Shown here: positions 1 to 15,300 of the stretch, piece after piece
Numbering within the stretch: position 1 is the stretch's first letter
Layout: every line of letters starts with the position of its first letter
NCBI GenBank assembly: GCA_023205875.1
Contig: CP060756.1
Location: 1,364,001-1,428,000, forward strand
DNA from: Chloropicon primus
Lineage: Eukaryota; Chlorophyta; Chloropicophyceae; Chloropicales; Chloropicaceae
Length of the DNA: 64,000 nucleotides
Reading direction: 5' to 3'
Position numbers and translations under genes: made by a program
The notes under the pieces: model-generated
Databases searched by the model: none
What the model saw: the letters and a program-made list of their open reading frames with translations, nothing else
Told to the model about the DNA's origin: nothing

Positions 1-376
1 GCATCCAACTCGAGGAAGAATCGGATTCCATGCTGTGCAGAGCTTCATACGATACCTCGAGAAGAAGACGTTGGTGAGGATCCATCCAACACGCCTCAGA
101 GCGAGATACGCCAAAACATGGTATATCGAAGAGCTCTATGCCGTCAAGGAAACCACCAAAACGGATTGGCACAATGGGCGCACCATCCTTGTAATCCTCA
201 TCAGCGTCCCAGCGCATGTGTGGAACCCTCCAAATACTGTCCCCAGCATTGGAAGTCTGGCAAAGATTGTGTTCAGGAGTGGGTAACCGTGCCGCAAGAC
301 TCAACATATGAACACTCACAGATCCTTCAGAGACTGTCCGAATGCCTGTCGATATTGCAGCAGAAGCCAAAGGCAC
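1..376 (-). other. PKS module 8: N-terminal part of KS8, cut by the window edge
   Basis: The sequence matches the first third of the other KS domains (DPHQRLLLEVSYEALHSM) up to the edge. Its N-terminal patch is of the long KS4/KS6 type, as expected for a KS that follows a short module. Confidence 0.8.
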
Positions 377-3300
377 CTGCTTCGGACCAAGCAAGGTCTC
401 TGCGTATTCAATGATAGCATGAACGCTTGGATAGTCAAAGATCAGCATCCCAGGCAAATCAATACCAAGGCTTTGCTCAAGAGATGAACGCAACTCCATC
501 GCACCAAGGGAATCAAGACCTGCAGCCATCAATGGATCGTCTGGGCTCACCTCATGACCCACGACAGCATGCACAGCTTCCTTGACCTTCTGCTGTAATA
601 CGTCCGCATCCAAAGTCATGCCGGATGCAGCGCTGGCAGATGTGTTGGACATTCTTGTGGCATCGATAGAAGAACCGTGACCATGAGATGCAGTGTCATG
701 CATATTTGAGAATAGTGGAGGAACATGTGTCATGCGAGAGAGGAATCTATCCCACATGAAGCGCTGAACAGCAACTTGGGCGTGAGATGACCACATCGCA
801 TTGTCCAAGCAACCACCACCACCACAAACACGACCTGCAATACTCTGCAAGGCGAACAATCCTTCATACGGAGACAACATGTAAAGACCCATCTGCTCCA
901 TGCGCTTGGCATGCTTGACTGCCATGCCACCAGATGCCCAAGGACCCCACTGGACACTCACAGCACTCACGCCTGCATTCTGCCACATGTGAGCTTGGGC
1001 ATCCAATACAGCATTGGCTGCAGCGTAATTCGTTTGTCCAGCTGATCCAAGCAAAGCAGCAACAGAAGAGAAGAGAACTTGAGCACCCATGGCTTCCATT
1101 GCAAATGTCTTCGCCAGCTGATGCAAGCCCACAACCTTGGGAGCAAATACTTGCTTCACAGATTGTGCTGTCTGGTTGCTGAGCACAGAATCAGCAAGGA
1201 CTCCGCCAGCATGCATCACACCTTGTACGCCAAGACCTCCAAGCAAGTGACAATCTTCAGCACAGGACACATCGCAATGCAGTATTTGCACCTCCGCACC
1301 GCAACTGTGACCACACAAACCCTTGCTCATGGACTTGATGTGACCAGTGCGACCCAACATCAACACGCAATCGATTCCGTGTTGAGTGAGATGCTGTCCT
1401 GTCAGCAGTCCAAGAGCACCAGTGCCTCCCGTCACAACCCATGATCCTGCCACGGAAGACAGTGACTGAGAAGAATGAGGGAAACATGGAACCATAGCTG
1501 CAGTCTCCACCATGCTCTGATCCACATATACACACCAGCCTCCGCCATTGTGAATCTCACTTAGAGGCAAACAAGACTCATCAACCTTATTGCTTGTGTC
1601 ATGAGATCCAAAGTGCAGTGAAGTGGATTGTACGCCACTCAGAGCACAAGCTCGTAGAATGCCGTATATCATAGCATTTCCCTGGTCCCCGACAAAAGGT
1701 GCAGGAACACCACAAGAGGTGGATGTGGTTGATTTGGAAACCAACTTGAGGTCGCAAGAGCTCATTTGGTTGTATTTGTCCTGAAGGACAGCAATTGTAC
1801 TCAGGGATAATGCCACAAGGGACGCAGGGTGATCGAGCAAGCACGATTTCTGCTCAACAAAAGAGTCAGCGTCTCCTCCGCTCCATACGTGGCATGAAGA
1901 TGCACTCATGTCATCCAAGACTTGCGCAGAAGAGATCACAGGGCACACAGATTGCCATGACAACGTGTACTGCACTTGCTCGGAGAGGTCCGCGGAGCTT
2001 CTCATACGGCTCAGCGGCACCGACAAGTCTTTCCTATGTAGAGTACCATTCAACTCCACCGCACCGAATCTTGACATCTCCGTACGACTGGACTTGCCAC
2101 GGTTGGCCAAGCATAGCCAATCCCCGGCACTGGAATACGAAGATGTTCCCATCCTCATAGCATCTGCGCCACAAGCAAGTCCACTGAGATGACTCCATTC
2201 ACCAAGTCCCAAACACATTGCGAGATGAACAGGGTTCACCACGTATCCGTCTTCTGAGGAAACCATCTCGTTGATGTTTGGCAACATGTATCCCAAATAG
2301 GTTGCGGAAGGACTGGCATTGCTGAGATCAGTATCAAAGACCCTCGTGTGCTTTTGCACATCGTCTTCACTGTGATGATTTGTTGAGGGTGCCCACTGAG
2401 TTGTGCCTGCTAGACACGTTTTAGACTGAGAGGAACCTCCGCAGACTACACTAATCTCATTCTTCCTCTGCACTAGGACGTTCACAGTTTGCGACGTTGA
2501 ATCATCCAGTACAATTGGTGCGGGCATGGTGAGATTGCGCATCACATATGAATCGGTCTTTTCATTCTTGCCGCCAGATCTTAGAACGTCAATCGTACCG
2601 GCACACATCTCAATCAGGGATCCCATACCTGCAATGGGTCTGCCGTTGAATAAGTGTTGCCAAATGAAAGCATGCTGTACTCTATTCAGCATACCCTCGA
2701 GGCTAATATCTCCACCCTGCGCAAAGGCAACACGTGACAAGAGTTTTGGGAGTTTGCACACATACCAACAACGCTCACGTTGCCACAGCATGACCAAACC
2801 TGGACGAGATACAGTATCAATATTTCCAACAGATCCACTGCAATGGGATAACAGTGCATGGGCATTGGTGCCCTGGAAAGCGAAGCCGCTCACACCTCCA
2901 ACACTTGCATCTCCACATGCCAATGAGCTTGATTGACGACTCAGATCAACAGCAAGACTATTGTTCTTGTCAGAGCCACTACCAAGCATACTCAGTATGT
3001 GATGATTCAGATGTCTCAAGTGACTGATGGCACTAGCTGATTTGTGCATCAGATTGCCTGCGAGCTGAACCATACCAGCCATACCAGCTGCTGCTTCACT
3101 ATGCCCCATATTGCTCTTCACTCCAGACATGTGGACAGGGAAGTCCCGTTTGGTGGCCTCGGAGAGTAACACAGCAGATGCCGCACCGACCTCAATGGGG
3201 TCACCAAGAGGAGTACCTGTACCGTGCATCTGCAAGACCTGTACATTCCAGGCATCAAGGTCTGCCGAGTGCAAGCTCATACGCATCACTTGCTGTTGAG

Positions 3301-6300
3301 AGGGTCCGTGCGGTGCGGTCAAAGCACTGGATCGCCCATCTTGGTTCACAGCAGTGCCACGTAGCATCACCGTATCTTGTTTGGAACCATCTTCAAGAGG
3401 ACCAAGAACGCAAGCGATGCAAGCTTCAGCACGCACGTAACCGTCTGCTGATGCATCCAAGGTCTTGCAACGCCCATCAGGCGCAAGCATGCCTGCTCTC
3501 TGGACAGAACCAAATGTGTCTCGCATGACCATCACTTCACAACCACACGCCAGTCCCTTCGAGACGTCGCCAAGAACAAGGCCCATGTAGGACATGTGTG
3601 CTGCGACAAGAGAGGATGAACAAGCCGTATCAACAGCTGCACAAGCTCCTTGCAAACCATATGTGAAGGACAGTCGCCCTGCAGAAACACTCAAAGAACC
3701 TGACGTAACCGCATGAGCCTCAGACTTATGGCCATAACCAGCATAGATATTGCTGTACTCCGCATGAGAGATTCCTAAAAACACATTGGTTTTGCTCCCA
3801 TAAACCTTTCCAACTAAACTCAGACATTCATACGATACCTCGAGAAGAAGACGTTGGTGAGGATCCATCCAACACGCCTCAGAGCGAGATACGCCAAAAC
3901 ATGGTATATCGAAGAGCTCTATGCCGTCAAGGAAACCACCAAAACGGATTGGCACAATGGGCGCACCATCCTTGTAATCCTCATCAGCGTCCCAGCGCAT
4001 GTGTGGAACCCTCCAAATACTGTCCCCAGCATTGGAAGTCTGGCAAAGATTGTGTTCAGGAGTGGGTAACCGTGCCGCAAGACTCAACATATGAACACTC
4101 ACAGATCCTTCAGAGACTGTCCGAATGCCTGTCGATATTGCAGCAGAAGCCAAAGGCACCTGCTTCGGACCAAGCAAGGTCTCTGCGTATTCAATGATAG
4201 CATGAACGCTTGGATAGTCAAAGATCAGCATCCCAGGCAAATCAATACCAAGGCTCTGCTCAAGAGATGAACGCAACTCCATCGCACCAAGGGAATCAAG
4301 ACCTGCAGCCATCAATGGATCGTCTGGGCTCACCTCATGACCCACGACAGCATGCACAGCTTCCTTGACCTTCTGCTGTAATACGTCCGCATCCAAAGTC
4401 ATGCCGGATGCAGCGCTGGCAGATGTGTTGGACATTCTTGTGGCATCGATAGAAGAACCGTGACCATGAGATGCAGTGTCATGCATATTTGAGAATAGTG
4501 GAGGAACATGTGTCATGCGAGAGAGGAATCTATCCCACATGAAGCGCTGAACAGCAACTTGGGCGTGAGATGACCACATCGCATTGTCCAAGCAACCACC
4601 ACCACCACAAACACGACCTGCAATACTCTGCAAGGCGAACAATCCTTCATACGGAGACAACATGTAAAGACCCATCTGCTCCATGCGCTTGGCATGCTTG
4701 ACTGCCATGCCACCAGATGCCCAAGGACCCCACTGGACACTCACAGCACTCACGCCTGCATTCTGCCACATGTGAGCTTGGGCATCCAATACAGCATTGG
4801 CTGCAGCGTAATTGGTTTGTCCAGCTGATCCAAGCAAAGCAGCAACAGAAGAGAAGAGAACTTGAGCACCCATGGCTTCCATTGCAAATGTCTTCGCCAG
4901 CTGATGCAAGCCCACAACCTTGGGAGCAAATACTTGCTTCACAGATTGTGCTGTCTGGTTGCTGAGCACAGAATCAGCAAGGACTCCGCCAGCATGCATC
5001 ACACCTTGTACGCCAAGACCTCCAAGCAAGTGACAATCTTCAGCACAGGACACATCGCAATGCAGTATTTGCACCTCCGCACCGCAACTGTGACCACACA
5101 AACCCTTGCTCATGGACTTGATGTGACCAGTGCGACCCAACATCAACACGCAATCGATTCCGCGTTGAGTGAGATGCTGTCCTGTCAGCAGTCCAAGAGC
5201 ACCAGTGCCTCCCGTCACAACCCAGTGAGAACTTGATGTGTCAAGGATAGGAGCAAAGGACTCATTGGAGACGATGACTTTACCAATGTGAGCAGCTCTT
5301 GACATTTGCCGCAAAGCTGAAGACACGTGATTCATTCCATGAACGGTTGATGCTAAAGGCCTCGCAGTGCCAAGAGCCAAAGCATGAGACAAATCGGTCA
5401 TGACCTTCCGCACATGTGAAGGTGGTAAGAAATCCAACGCCACCAAGTTGTACGTAAGATCTGGTCTCTCCATCTTCATGGATCTTGTACTCCAAATGTC
5501 TCGCTTGCCAAGCTCCACAAATCTACCTCCGGTGCGAACACAACTTAACGAAGAGGCAATCATTCCAGAGGAAGTCAGAGAATTGATGATCAGGTCAACA
5601 CCCGAGTGGAATGCTGCACTAAATGCAGTCGACCGAGTGCTGCAAACACTCTGTACTCCAAGCGACCTGACATAACCTCTTTTAGCAACATTGCCTGCCG
5701 TGCTCCAAACATTTGCACCCAAGGCATTGCTCACGTTAATTGCTGCGGTTCCAATACCGCCAGAACCTGCGTGAACCAAGATTGTATCACTGACACTAGC
5801 ACCACAGGCCTGCTTCAAAGCAAGCCATACTGTCATGTAAACAGATGGAGTTGAAGCAGCAAGCTCAAAAGATACACCCTTACTAAGGAGGGAGACTACA
5901 GAGAATGGAACATCCACTGTTGTTGCAAAGGAACCTGATGCCAGGGCAAGGACAGCATCACCGACGAGTAGCTCTGTACCGTCGTTGGTCGAAGTACAGC
6001 ATGAATGTACCACACCGGAGCAGTCTGCTCCTGGCGGTCCAGGATCGCCAGGGTATGCACCGAGCACATTCAACACATCACGGAAATTGATTCCAACGCT
6101 GTGAACGAGAATAGAAAGAAATCCTTCCTTCTGTACTGTATCTTCACGTGCGAACTCAACAACCATATTGCTCAAGGAACCCCTTGGGTGTGGTTTGATT
6201 TGATACCTTGCACGGGTCATTGGCAGTTCTGGAACATTGAGAAGTCTTGCGTCATAGTACGCGCCTCCTTTCAAGACATTCCCGCTGTGCTTGCTGGCCA

Positions 6301-9300
6301 TGTCTGCCTCAGTTTTAGCATCCCACGTACTGAAGTGACATGGAACAGATCCCTTCTGTGTCTCTGAGGCAGCACAAGTGTCTCTGACGGACAAGAAGAC
6401 TGATCCGCTGGCAACAACACTCTTCACGATACCCCAAAGAAGTGATGCTTGCAATTGAGAATTTCCAACAACATCGGCTCCGACTGACACTCCTCCCCGA
6501 GAAGAAAAGGACATACTCTGGGACCTGATTTGTGACATGACTTGAACAGCGCCAATAGCTTCTGTACACAATCTTGCCTCATGAAGGGTTCCCTTGGAGC
6601 AGTGCTCTTGGAATGCAAACTGATTGTGACATCCAAAAGTGCTTGACGCTGATAAACCGCTGGTTTGAACTTGCCATTGAAGTCTATACTGAACGGAGTC
6701 TGGCATAAATCGCACAGCCTTCTTTTGGTCAGACGCGTTGGCCTTCAAGCTCTTTGCAATCAGTCCATTTATGCAAAGATCGAAGTTGTGAGAGGTACCT
6801 GAGACCCTGTAGTGTGTTTCTTTCTGTGTGGCCGTGCTAGAAGCAGAATCATAGACTGACAAGGCATGGTAGCTATAGCCACGCATGCATCCGCTGCCAT
6901 GCAAAGCATGGAAGCCAGCGGGAACAAAAGTCGACGATTCTCCATCATTTTGACCAGCGGAGGATACTACGGAGCACATTCCTCTTGCTGCGCCAACCTG
7001 GAGTGAGGCATCGAGCACAGCGGGACATAACTTGAAACCCCTATCTTCAGTAGGGAGAACGTTTTCAACATTACCCACTGCAATGTCAAACTGGGGTTGA
7101 TGGACCTCATTGGATCCAAGCCAAACACTTGACAGCAATGCAAAAGAAGGACCATATTGGAGGCCATGAGCAGCAAAGAAGGGATAAAGATAAGCTCCGT
7201 TCACAAGGGTACGGCTCTTTGATCTGACTACTTCTCTTGAGAAGCCTGTCCTCTCAATGTCACCATTCACCATTTTGTCTTTCGCCTGTTGCATCTGCAC
7301 TTTTCCATGGACATGCAATCTCTTTTGTGATCTGCCTGTGTTCTCCGATGAGAGTGTTAGGCCACCTGTATCCAATTGCAACTCAGCAGTACAATACAAA
7401 CTATTGACCATGTTCTCACCAAGATCCTCCAGAGAAAGAGGCGAAGCAATCACAGAGTCGCACATAGAATATTCACATGCAAGGCCAGAATCTCTCAAAG
7501 CAGAGGCGATCGAACTGTAACCAAGTTCCATGAAGGCGGCGCCTGGCAACAACGCTTGTCCAGAGATGACATGATCCCACAGATAAGCCATTGCCGGATG
7601 ATACATCTTGCAAGTAAAAATGCATGAATTTGGAAGGACACGTGCTGGTGCGCAACTCACCATCAAATCAAAGTCAACAGTGTACCAACAACGCTCACGT
7701 TGCCACAGCATGACCAAACCTGGACGAGATACAGTATCAATATTTCCAACAGATCCACTGCAATGAGATAACAGTGCATGGGCATTGGTGCCCTGGAAAG
7801 CGAAGCCGCTCACACCTCCAACACTTGCATCTCCACATGCCAATGAGCTTGATTGACGACTCAGATCAACAGCAAGACTATTGTTCTTGTCAGAGCCACT
7901 ACCAAGCATACTCAGTATGTGATGATTCAGATGTCTCAAGTGACTGATGGCACTAGCTGATTTGTGCATCAGATTGCCTGCGAGCTGAACCATACCAGCC
8001 ATACCAGCTGCTGCTTCACTATGCCCCATATTGCTCTTCACTCCAGACATGTGGACAGGGAAGTCCCGTTTGGTGGCCTCGGAGAGTAACACAGCAGATG
8101 CCGCACCGACCTCAATGGGGTCACCAAGAGGAGTACCTGTACCGTGCATCTGCAAGACCTGTACATTCCAGGCATCAAGGTCTGCCGAGTGCAAGCTCAT
8201 ACGCATCACTTGCTGTTGAGAGGGTCCGTGCGGTGCGGTCAAAGCACTGGATCGCCCATCTTGGTTCACAGCAGTGCCACGTAGCATCACCGTATCTTGT
8301 TTGGAACCATCTTCAAGAGGACCAAGAACGCAAGCGATGCAAGCTTCAGCACGCACGTAACCGTCTGCTGATGCATCTAAGGTCTTGCAACGCCCATCAG
8401 GCGCAAGCATGCCTGCTCTCTGAATAGAACCAAATGTGTCTCTACTGATTTGAAGGTCAACACCGCACACAAGACCCTTCGAGAGTTGACCTAGAACAAG
8501 GCCCATGTAGGACATGTGTGCTGCGACAAGAGAGGATGAACAAGCCGTATCAACAGCTGCACAAGCTCCTTGCAAACCATATGTGAAGGACAGTCGCCCT
8601 GCAGAAACACTCAAAGAACCTGACGTAACCGCATGAACCTCAGACTTATGGCCATAACCAGCATAGATATTGCTGTATTCAACATGCTGAGTACCCACCA
8701 TCACACCCATCCTCTGTTTCTGATGCATCCAACTCGAGGAAGAATCGGATTCCATGCTGTGCAGAGCTTCATACGATACCTCGAGAAGAAGACGTTGGTG
8801 AGGATCCATCCAACACGCCTCAGAGCGAGATACGCCAAAACATGGTATATCGAAGAGCCCTATGCCGTCAAGGAAACCACCAAAACGGATTGGCACAATG
8901 GGCGCACCATCCTTGTAATCCTCATCAGCGTCCCAGCGCATGTGTGGAACCCTCCAAATACTGTCCCCAGCATTGGAAGTCTGGCAAAGATTGTGTTCAG
9001 GAGTGGGTAACCGTGCCGCAAGACTCAACATATGAACACTCACAGATCCTTCAGAGACTGTCCGAATGCCTGTCGATATTGCAGCAGAAGCCAAAGGCAC
9101 CTGCTTCGGACCAAGCAAGGTCTCTGCGTATTCAATGATAGCATGAACGCTTGGATAGTCAAAGATCAGCATCCCAGGCAAATCAATACCAAGGCTCTGC
9201 TCAAGAGATGAACGCAACTCCATCGCACCAAGGGAATCAAGACCTGCAGCCATCAATGGATCGTCTGGGCTCACCTCATGACCCACGACAGCATGCACAG

Positions 9301-12300
9301 CTTCCTTGACCTTCTGCTGTAATACGTCCGCATCCAAAGTCATGCCGGATGCAGCGCTGGCAGATGTGTTGGACATTCTTGTGGCATCGATAGAAGAACC
9401 GTGACCATGAGATGCAGTGTCATGCATATTTGAGAATAGTGGAGGAACATGTGTCATGCGAGAGAGGAATCTATCCCACATGAAGCGCTGAACAGCAACT
9501 TGGGCGTGAGATGACCACATCGCATTGTCCAAGCAACCACCACCACCACAAACACGACCTGCAATACTCTCCAAGGCGAACAATCCTTCATACGGAGACA
9601 ACATGTAAAGACCCATCTGCTCCATGCGCTTGGCATGCTTGACTGCCATGCCACCAGATGCCCAAGGACCCCACTGGACACTCACAGCACTCACGCCTGC
9701 ATTCTGCCACATGTGAGCTTGGGCATCCAATACAGCATTGGCTGCAGCGTAATTGGTTTGTCCAGCTGATCCAAGCAAAGCAGCAACAGAAGAGAAGAGA
9801 ACTTGAGCACCCATGGCTTCCATTGCAAATGTCTTCGCCAGCTGATGCAAGCCCACAACCTTGGGAGCAAATACTTGCTTCACAGATTGTGCTGTCTGGT
9901 TGCTGAGCACAGAATCAGCAAGGACTCCGCCAGCATGCATCACACCTTGTACGCCAAGACCTCCAAGCAAGTGACAATCTTCAGCACAGGACACATCGCA
10001 ATGCAGTATTTGCACCTCCGCACCGCAACTGTGACCACACAAACCCTTGCTCATGGACTTGATGTGACCAGTGCGACCCAACATCAACACGCAATCGATT
10101 CCGTGTTGAGTGAGATGCTGTCCTGTCAGCAGTCCAAGAGCACCAGTGCCTCCCGTCACAACCCATGATCCTGCCACGGAAGACAGTGACTGAGAAGAAT
10201 GAGGGAAACATGGAACCATAGCTGCAGTCTCCACCATGCTCTGATCCACATATACACACCAGCCTCCGCCATTGTGAATCTCACTTAGAGGCAAACAAGA
10301 CTCATCAACCTTATTGCTTGTGTCATGAGATCCAAAGTGCAGTGAAGTGGATTGTACACCATTCAGAGCACAAGCTCGTAGAATGCCGTATATCATAGCA
10401 TTTCCCTGGTCCCCGACAAAAGGTGCAGGAACACCACAAGAGGTGGATGTGGTTGATTTGGAAACCAACTTGAGGTCGCAAGAGCTCATTTGGTTGTATT
10501 TGTCCTGAAGGACAGCAATTGTACTCAGGGATAATGCCACAAGGGACGCAGGGTGATCGAGCAAGCACGATTTCTGCTCAACAAAAGAGTCAGCGTCTCC
10601 TCCGCTCCATACGTGGCATGAAGATGCACTCATGTCATCCAAGACTTGCGCAGAAGAGATCACAGGGCACACAGATTGCCATGACAACGTGTACTGCACT
10701 TGCTCGGAGAGGTCCGCGGAGCTTCTCATACGGCTCAGCGGCACCGACAAGTCTTTCCTATGTAGAGTACCATTCAACTCCACCGCACCGAATCTTGACA
10801 TCTCCGTACGACTGGACTTGCCACGGTTGGCCAAGCATAGCCAATCCCCGGCACTGGAATACGAAGATGTTCCCATCCTCATAGCATCTGCGCCACAAGC
10901 AAGTCCACTGAGATGACTCCATTCACCAAGTCCCAAACACATTGCGAGATGAACAGGGTTCACCACGTATCCGTCTTCTGAGGAAACCATCTCGTTGATG
11001 TTTGGCAACATGTATCCCAAATAGGTTGCGGAAGGACTGGCATTGCTGAGATCAGTATCAAAGACCCTCGTGTGCTTTTGCACATCGTCTTCACTGTGAT
11101 GATTTGTTGAGGGTGCCCACTGAGTTGTGCCTGCTAGACACGTTTTAGACTGAGAGGAACCTCCGCAGACTACACTAATCTCATTCTTCCTCTGCACTAG
11201 GACGTTCACAGTTTGCGACGTTGAATCATCCAGTACAATTGGTGCGGGCATGGTGAGATTGCGCATCACATATGAATCGGTCTTTTCATTCTTGCCGCCA
11301 GATCTTAGAACGTCAATCGTACCGGCACACATCTCAATCAGGGATCCCATACCTGCGATGGGTCTGCCGTTGAATAAGTGTTGCCAAATGAAAGCATGCT
11401 GTACTCTATTCAGCATACCCTCGAGGCTAATATCTCCACCCTGCGCAAAGGCAACACGTGACAAGAGTTTTGGGAGTTTGCACACATACCAACAACGCTC
11501 ACGTTGCCACAGCATGACCAAACCTGGACGAGATACAGTATCAATATTTCCAACAGATCCACTGCAATGAGATAACAGTGCATGGGCATTGGTGCCCTGG
11601 AAAGCGAAGCCGCTCACACCTCCAACACTTGCATCTCCACATGCCAATGAGCTTGATTGACGACTCAGATCAACAGCAAGACTATTGTTCTTGTCAGAGC
11701 CACTACCAAGCATACTCAGTATGTGATGATTCAGATGTCTCAAGTGACTGATGGCACTAGCTGATTTGTGCATCAGATTGCCTGCGAGCTGAACCATACC
11801 AGCCATACCAGCTGCTGCTTCACTATGCCCCATATTGCTCTTCACTCCAGACATGTGGACAGGGAAGTCCCGTTTGGTGGCCTCGGAGAGTAACACAGCA
11901 GATGCCGCACCGACCTCAATGGGGTCACCAAGAGGAGTACCTGTACCGTGCATCTGCAAGACCTGTACATTCCAGGCATCAAGGTCTGCCGAGTGCAAGC
12001 ACATACGCATCACTTGCTGTTGAGAGGGTCCGTGCGGTGCGGTCAAAGCACTGGATCGCCCATCTTGGTTCACAGCAGTGCCACGTAGCATCACCGTATC
12101 TTGTTTGGAACCATCTTCAAGAGGACCGAGAACGCAAGCGATGCAAGCTTCAGCACGCACGTAACCGTCTGCTGATGCATCCAAGGTCTTGCAACGCCCA
12201 TCAGGCGCAAGCATGCCTGCTCTCTGGACAGAACCAAATGTGTCTCGCATGACCATCACTTCACAACCACACGCCAGTCCCTTCGAGACGTCGCCAAGAA

Positions 12301-15300
12301 CAAGGCCCATGTAGGACATGTGTGCTGCGACAAGAGAGGATGAACAAGCCGTATCAACAGCTGCACAAGCTCCTTGCAAACCATATGTGAAGGACAGTCG
12401 CCCTGCAGAAACACTCAAAGAACCTGACGTAACCGCATGAGCCTCAGACTTATGGCCATAACCAGCATAGATATTGCTGTACTCCGCATGAGAGATTCCT
12501 AAAAACACATTGGTTTTGCTCCCATAAACCTTTCCAACTAAACTCAGACATTCATACGATACCTCGAGAAGAAGACGTTGGTGAGGATCCATCCAACACG
12601 CCTCAGAGCGAGATACGCCAAAACATGGTATATCGAAGAGCTCTATGCCGTCAAGGAAACCACCAAAACGGATTGGCACAATGGGCGCACCATCCTTGTA
12701 ATCCTCATCAGCGTCCCAGCGCATGTGTGGAACCCTCCAAATACTGTCCCCAGCATTGGAAGTCTGGCAAAGATTGTGTTCAGGAGTGGGTAACCGTGCC
12801 GCAAGACTCAACATATGAACACTCACAGATCCTTCAGAGACTGTCCGAATGCCTGTCGATATTGCAGCAGAAGCCAAAGGCACCTGCTTCGGACCAAGCA
12901 AGGTCTCTGCGTATTCAATGATAGCATGAACGCTTGGATAGTCAAAGATCAGCATCCCAGGCAAATCAATACCAAGGCTCTGCTCAAGAGATGAACGCAA
13001 CTCCATCGCACCAAGGGAATCAAGACCTGCAGCCATCAATGGATCGTCTGGGCTCACCTCATGACCCACGACAGCATGCACAGCTTCCTTGACCTTCTGC
13101 TGTAATACGTCCGCATCCAAAGTCATGCCGGATGCAGCGCTGGCAGATGTGTTGGACATTCTTGTGGCATCGATAGAAGAACCGTGACCATGAGATGCAG
13201 TGTCATGCATATTTGAGAATAGTGGAGGAACATGTGTCATGCGAGAGAGGAATCTATCCCACATGAAGCGCTGAACAGCAACTTGGGCGTGAGATGACCA
13301 CATCGCATTGTCCAAGCAACCACCACCACCACAAACACGACCTGCAATACTCTCCAAGGCGAACAATCCTTCATACGGAGACAACATGTAAAGACCCATC
13401 TGCTCCATGCGCTTGGCATGCTTGACTGCCATGCCACCAGATGCCCAAGGACCCCACTGGACACTCACAGCACTCACGCCTGCATTCTGCCACATGTGAG
13501 CTTGGGCATCCAATACAGCATTGGCTGCAGCGTAATTGGTTTGTCCAGCTGATCCAAGCAAAGCAGCAACAGAAGAGAAGAGAACTTGAGCACCCATGGC
13601 TTCCATTGCAAATGTCTTCGCCAGCTGATGCAAGCCCACAACCTTGGGAGCAAATACTTGCTTCACAGATTGTGCTGTCTGGTTGCTGAGCACAGAATCA
13701 GCAAGGACTCCGCCAGCATGCATCACACCTTGTACGCCAAGACCTCCAAGCAAGTGACAATCTTCAGCACAGGACACATCGCAATGCAGTATTTGCACCT
13801 CCGCACCGCAACTGTGACCACACAAACCCTTGCTCATGGACTTGATGTGACCAGTGCGACCCAACATCAACACGCAATCGATTCCGCGTTGAGTGAGATG
13901 CTGTCCTGTCAGCAGTCCAAGAGCACCAGTGCCTCCCGTCACAACCCAGTGAGAACTTGATGTGTCAAGGATAGGAGCAAAGGACTCATTGGAGACGATG
14001 ACTTTACCAATGTGAGCAGCTCTTGACATTTGCCGCAAAGCTGAAGACACGTGATTCATTCCATGAACGGTTGATGCTAAAGGCCTCGCAGTGCCAAGAG
14101 CCAAAGCATGAGACAAATCGGTCATGACCTTCCGCACATGTGAAGGTGGTAAGAAATCCAACGCCACCAAGTTGTACGTAAGATCTGGTCTCTCCATCTT
14201 CATGGATCTTGTACTCCAAATGTCTCGCTTGCCAAGCTCCACAAATCTACCTCCGGTGCGAACACAACTTAACGAAGAGGCAATCATTCCAGAGGAAGTC
14301 AGAGAATTGATGATCAGGTCAACACCCGAGTGGAATGCTGCACTAAATGCAGTCGACCGAGTGCTGCAAACACTCTGTACTCCAAGCGACCTGACATAAC
14401 CTCTTTTAGCAACATTGCCTGCCGTGCTCCAAACATTTGCACCCAAGGCATTGCTCACGTTAATTGCTGCGGTTCCAATACCGCCAGAACCTGCGTGAAC
14501 CAAGATTGTATCACTGACACTAGCACCACAGGCCTGCTTCAAAGCAAGCCATACTGTCATGTAAACAGATGGAGTTGAAGCAGCAAGCTCAAAAGATACA
14601 CCCTTACTAAGGAGGGAGACTACAGAGAATGGAACATCCACTGTTGTTGCAAAGGAACCTGATGCCAGGGCAAGGACAGCATCACCGACGAGTAGCTCTG
14701 TACCGTCGTTGGTCGAAGTACAGCATGAATGTACCACACCGGAGCAGTCTGCTCCTGGCGGTCCAGGATCGCCAGGGTATGCACCGAGCACATTCAACAC
14801 ATCACGGAAATTGATTCCAACGCTGTGAACGAGAATAGAAAGAAATCCTTCCTTCTGTACTGTATCTTCACGTGCGAACTCAACAACCATATTGCTCAAG
14901 GAACCCCTTGGGTGTGGTTTGATTTGATACCTTGCACGGGTCATTGGCAGTTCTGGAACATTGAGAAGTCTTGCGTCATAGTACGCGCCTCCTTTCAAGA
15001 CATTCCCGCTGTGCTTGCTGGCCATGTCTGCCTCAGTTTTAGCATCCCACGTACTGAAGTGACATGGAACAGATCCCTTCTGTGTCTCTGAGGCAGCACA
15101 AGTGTCTCTGACGGACAAGAAGACTGATCCGCTGGCAACAACACTCTTCACGATACCCCAAAGAAGTGATGCTTGCAATTGAGAATTTCCAACAACATCG
15201 GCTCCGACTGACACTCCTCCCCGAGAAGAAAAGGACATACTCTGGGACCTGATTTGTGACATGACTTGAACAGCGCCAATAGCTTCTGTACACAATCTTG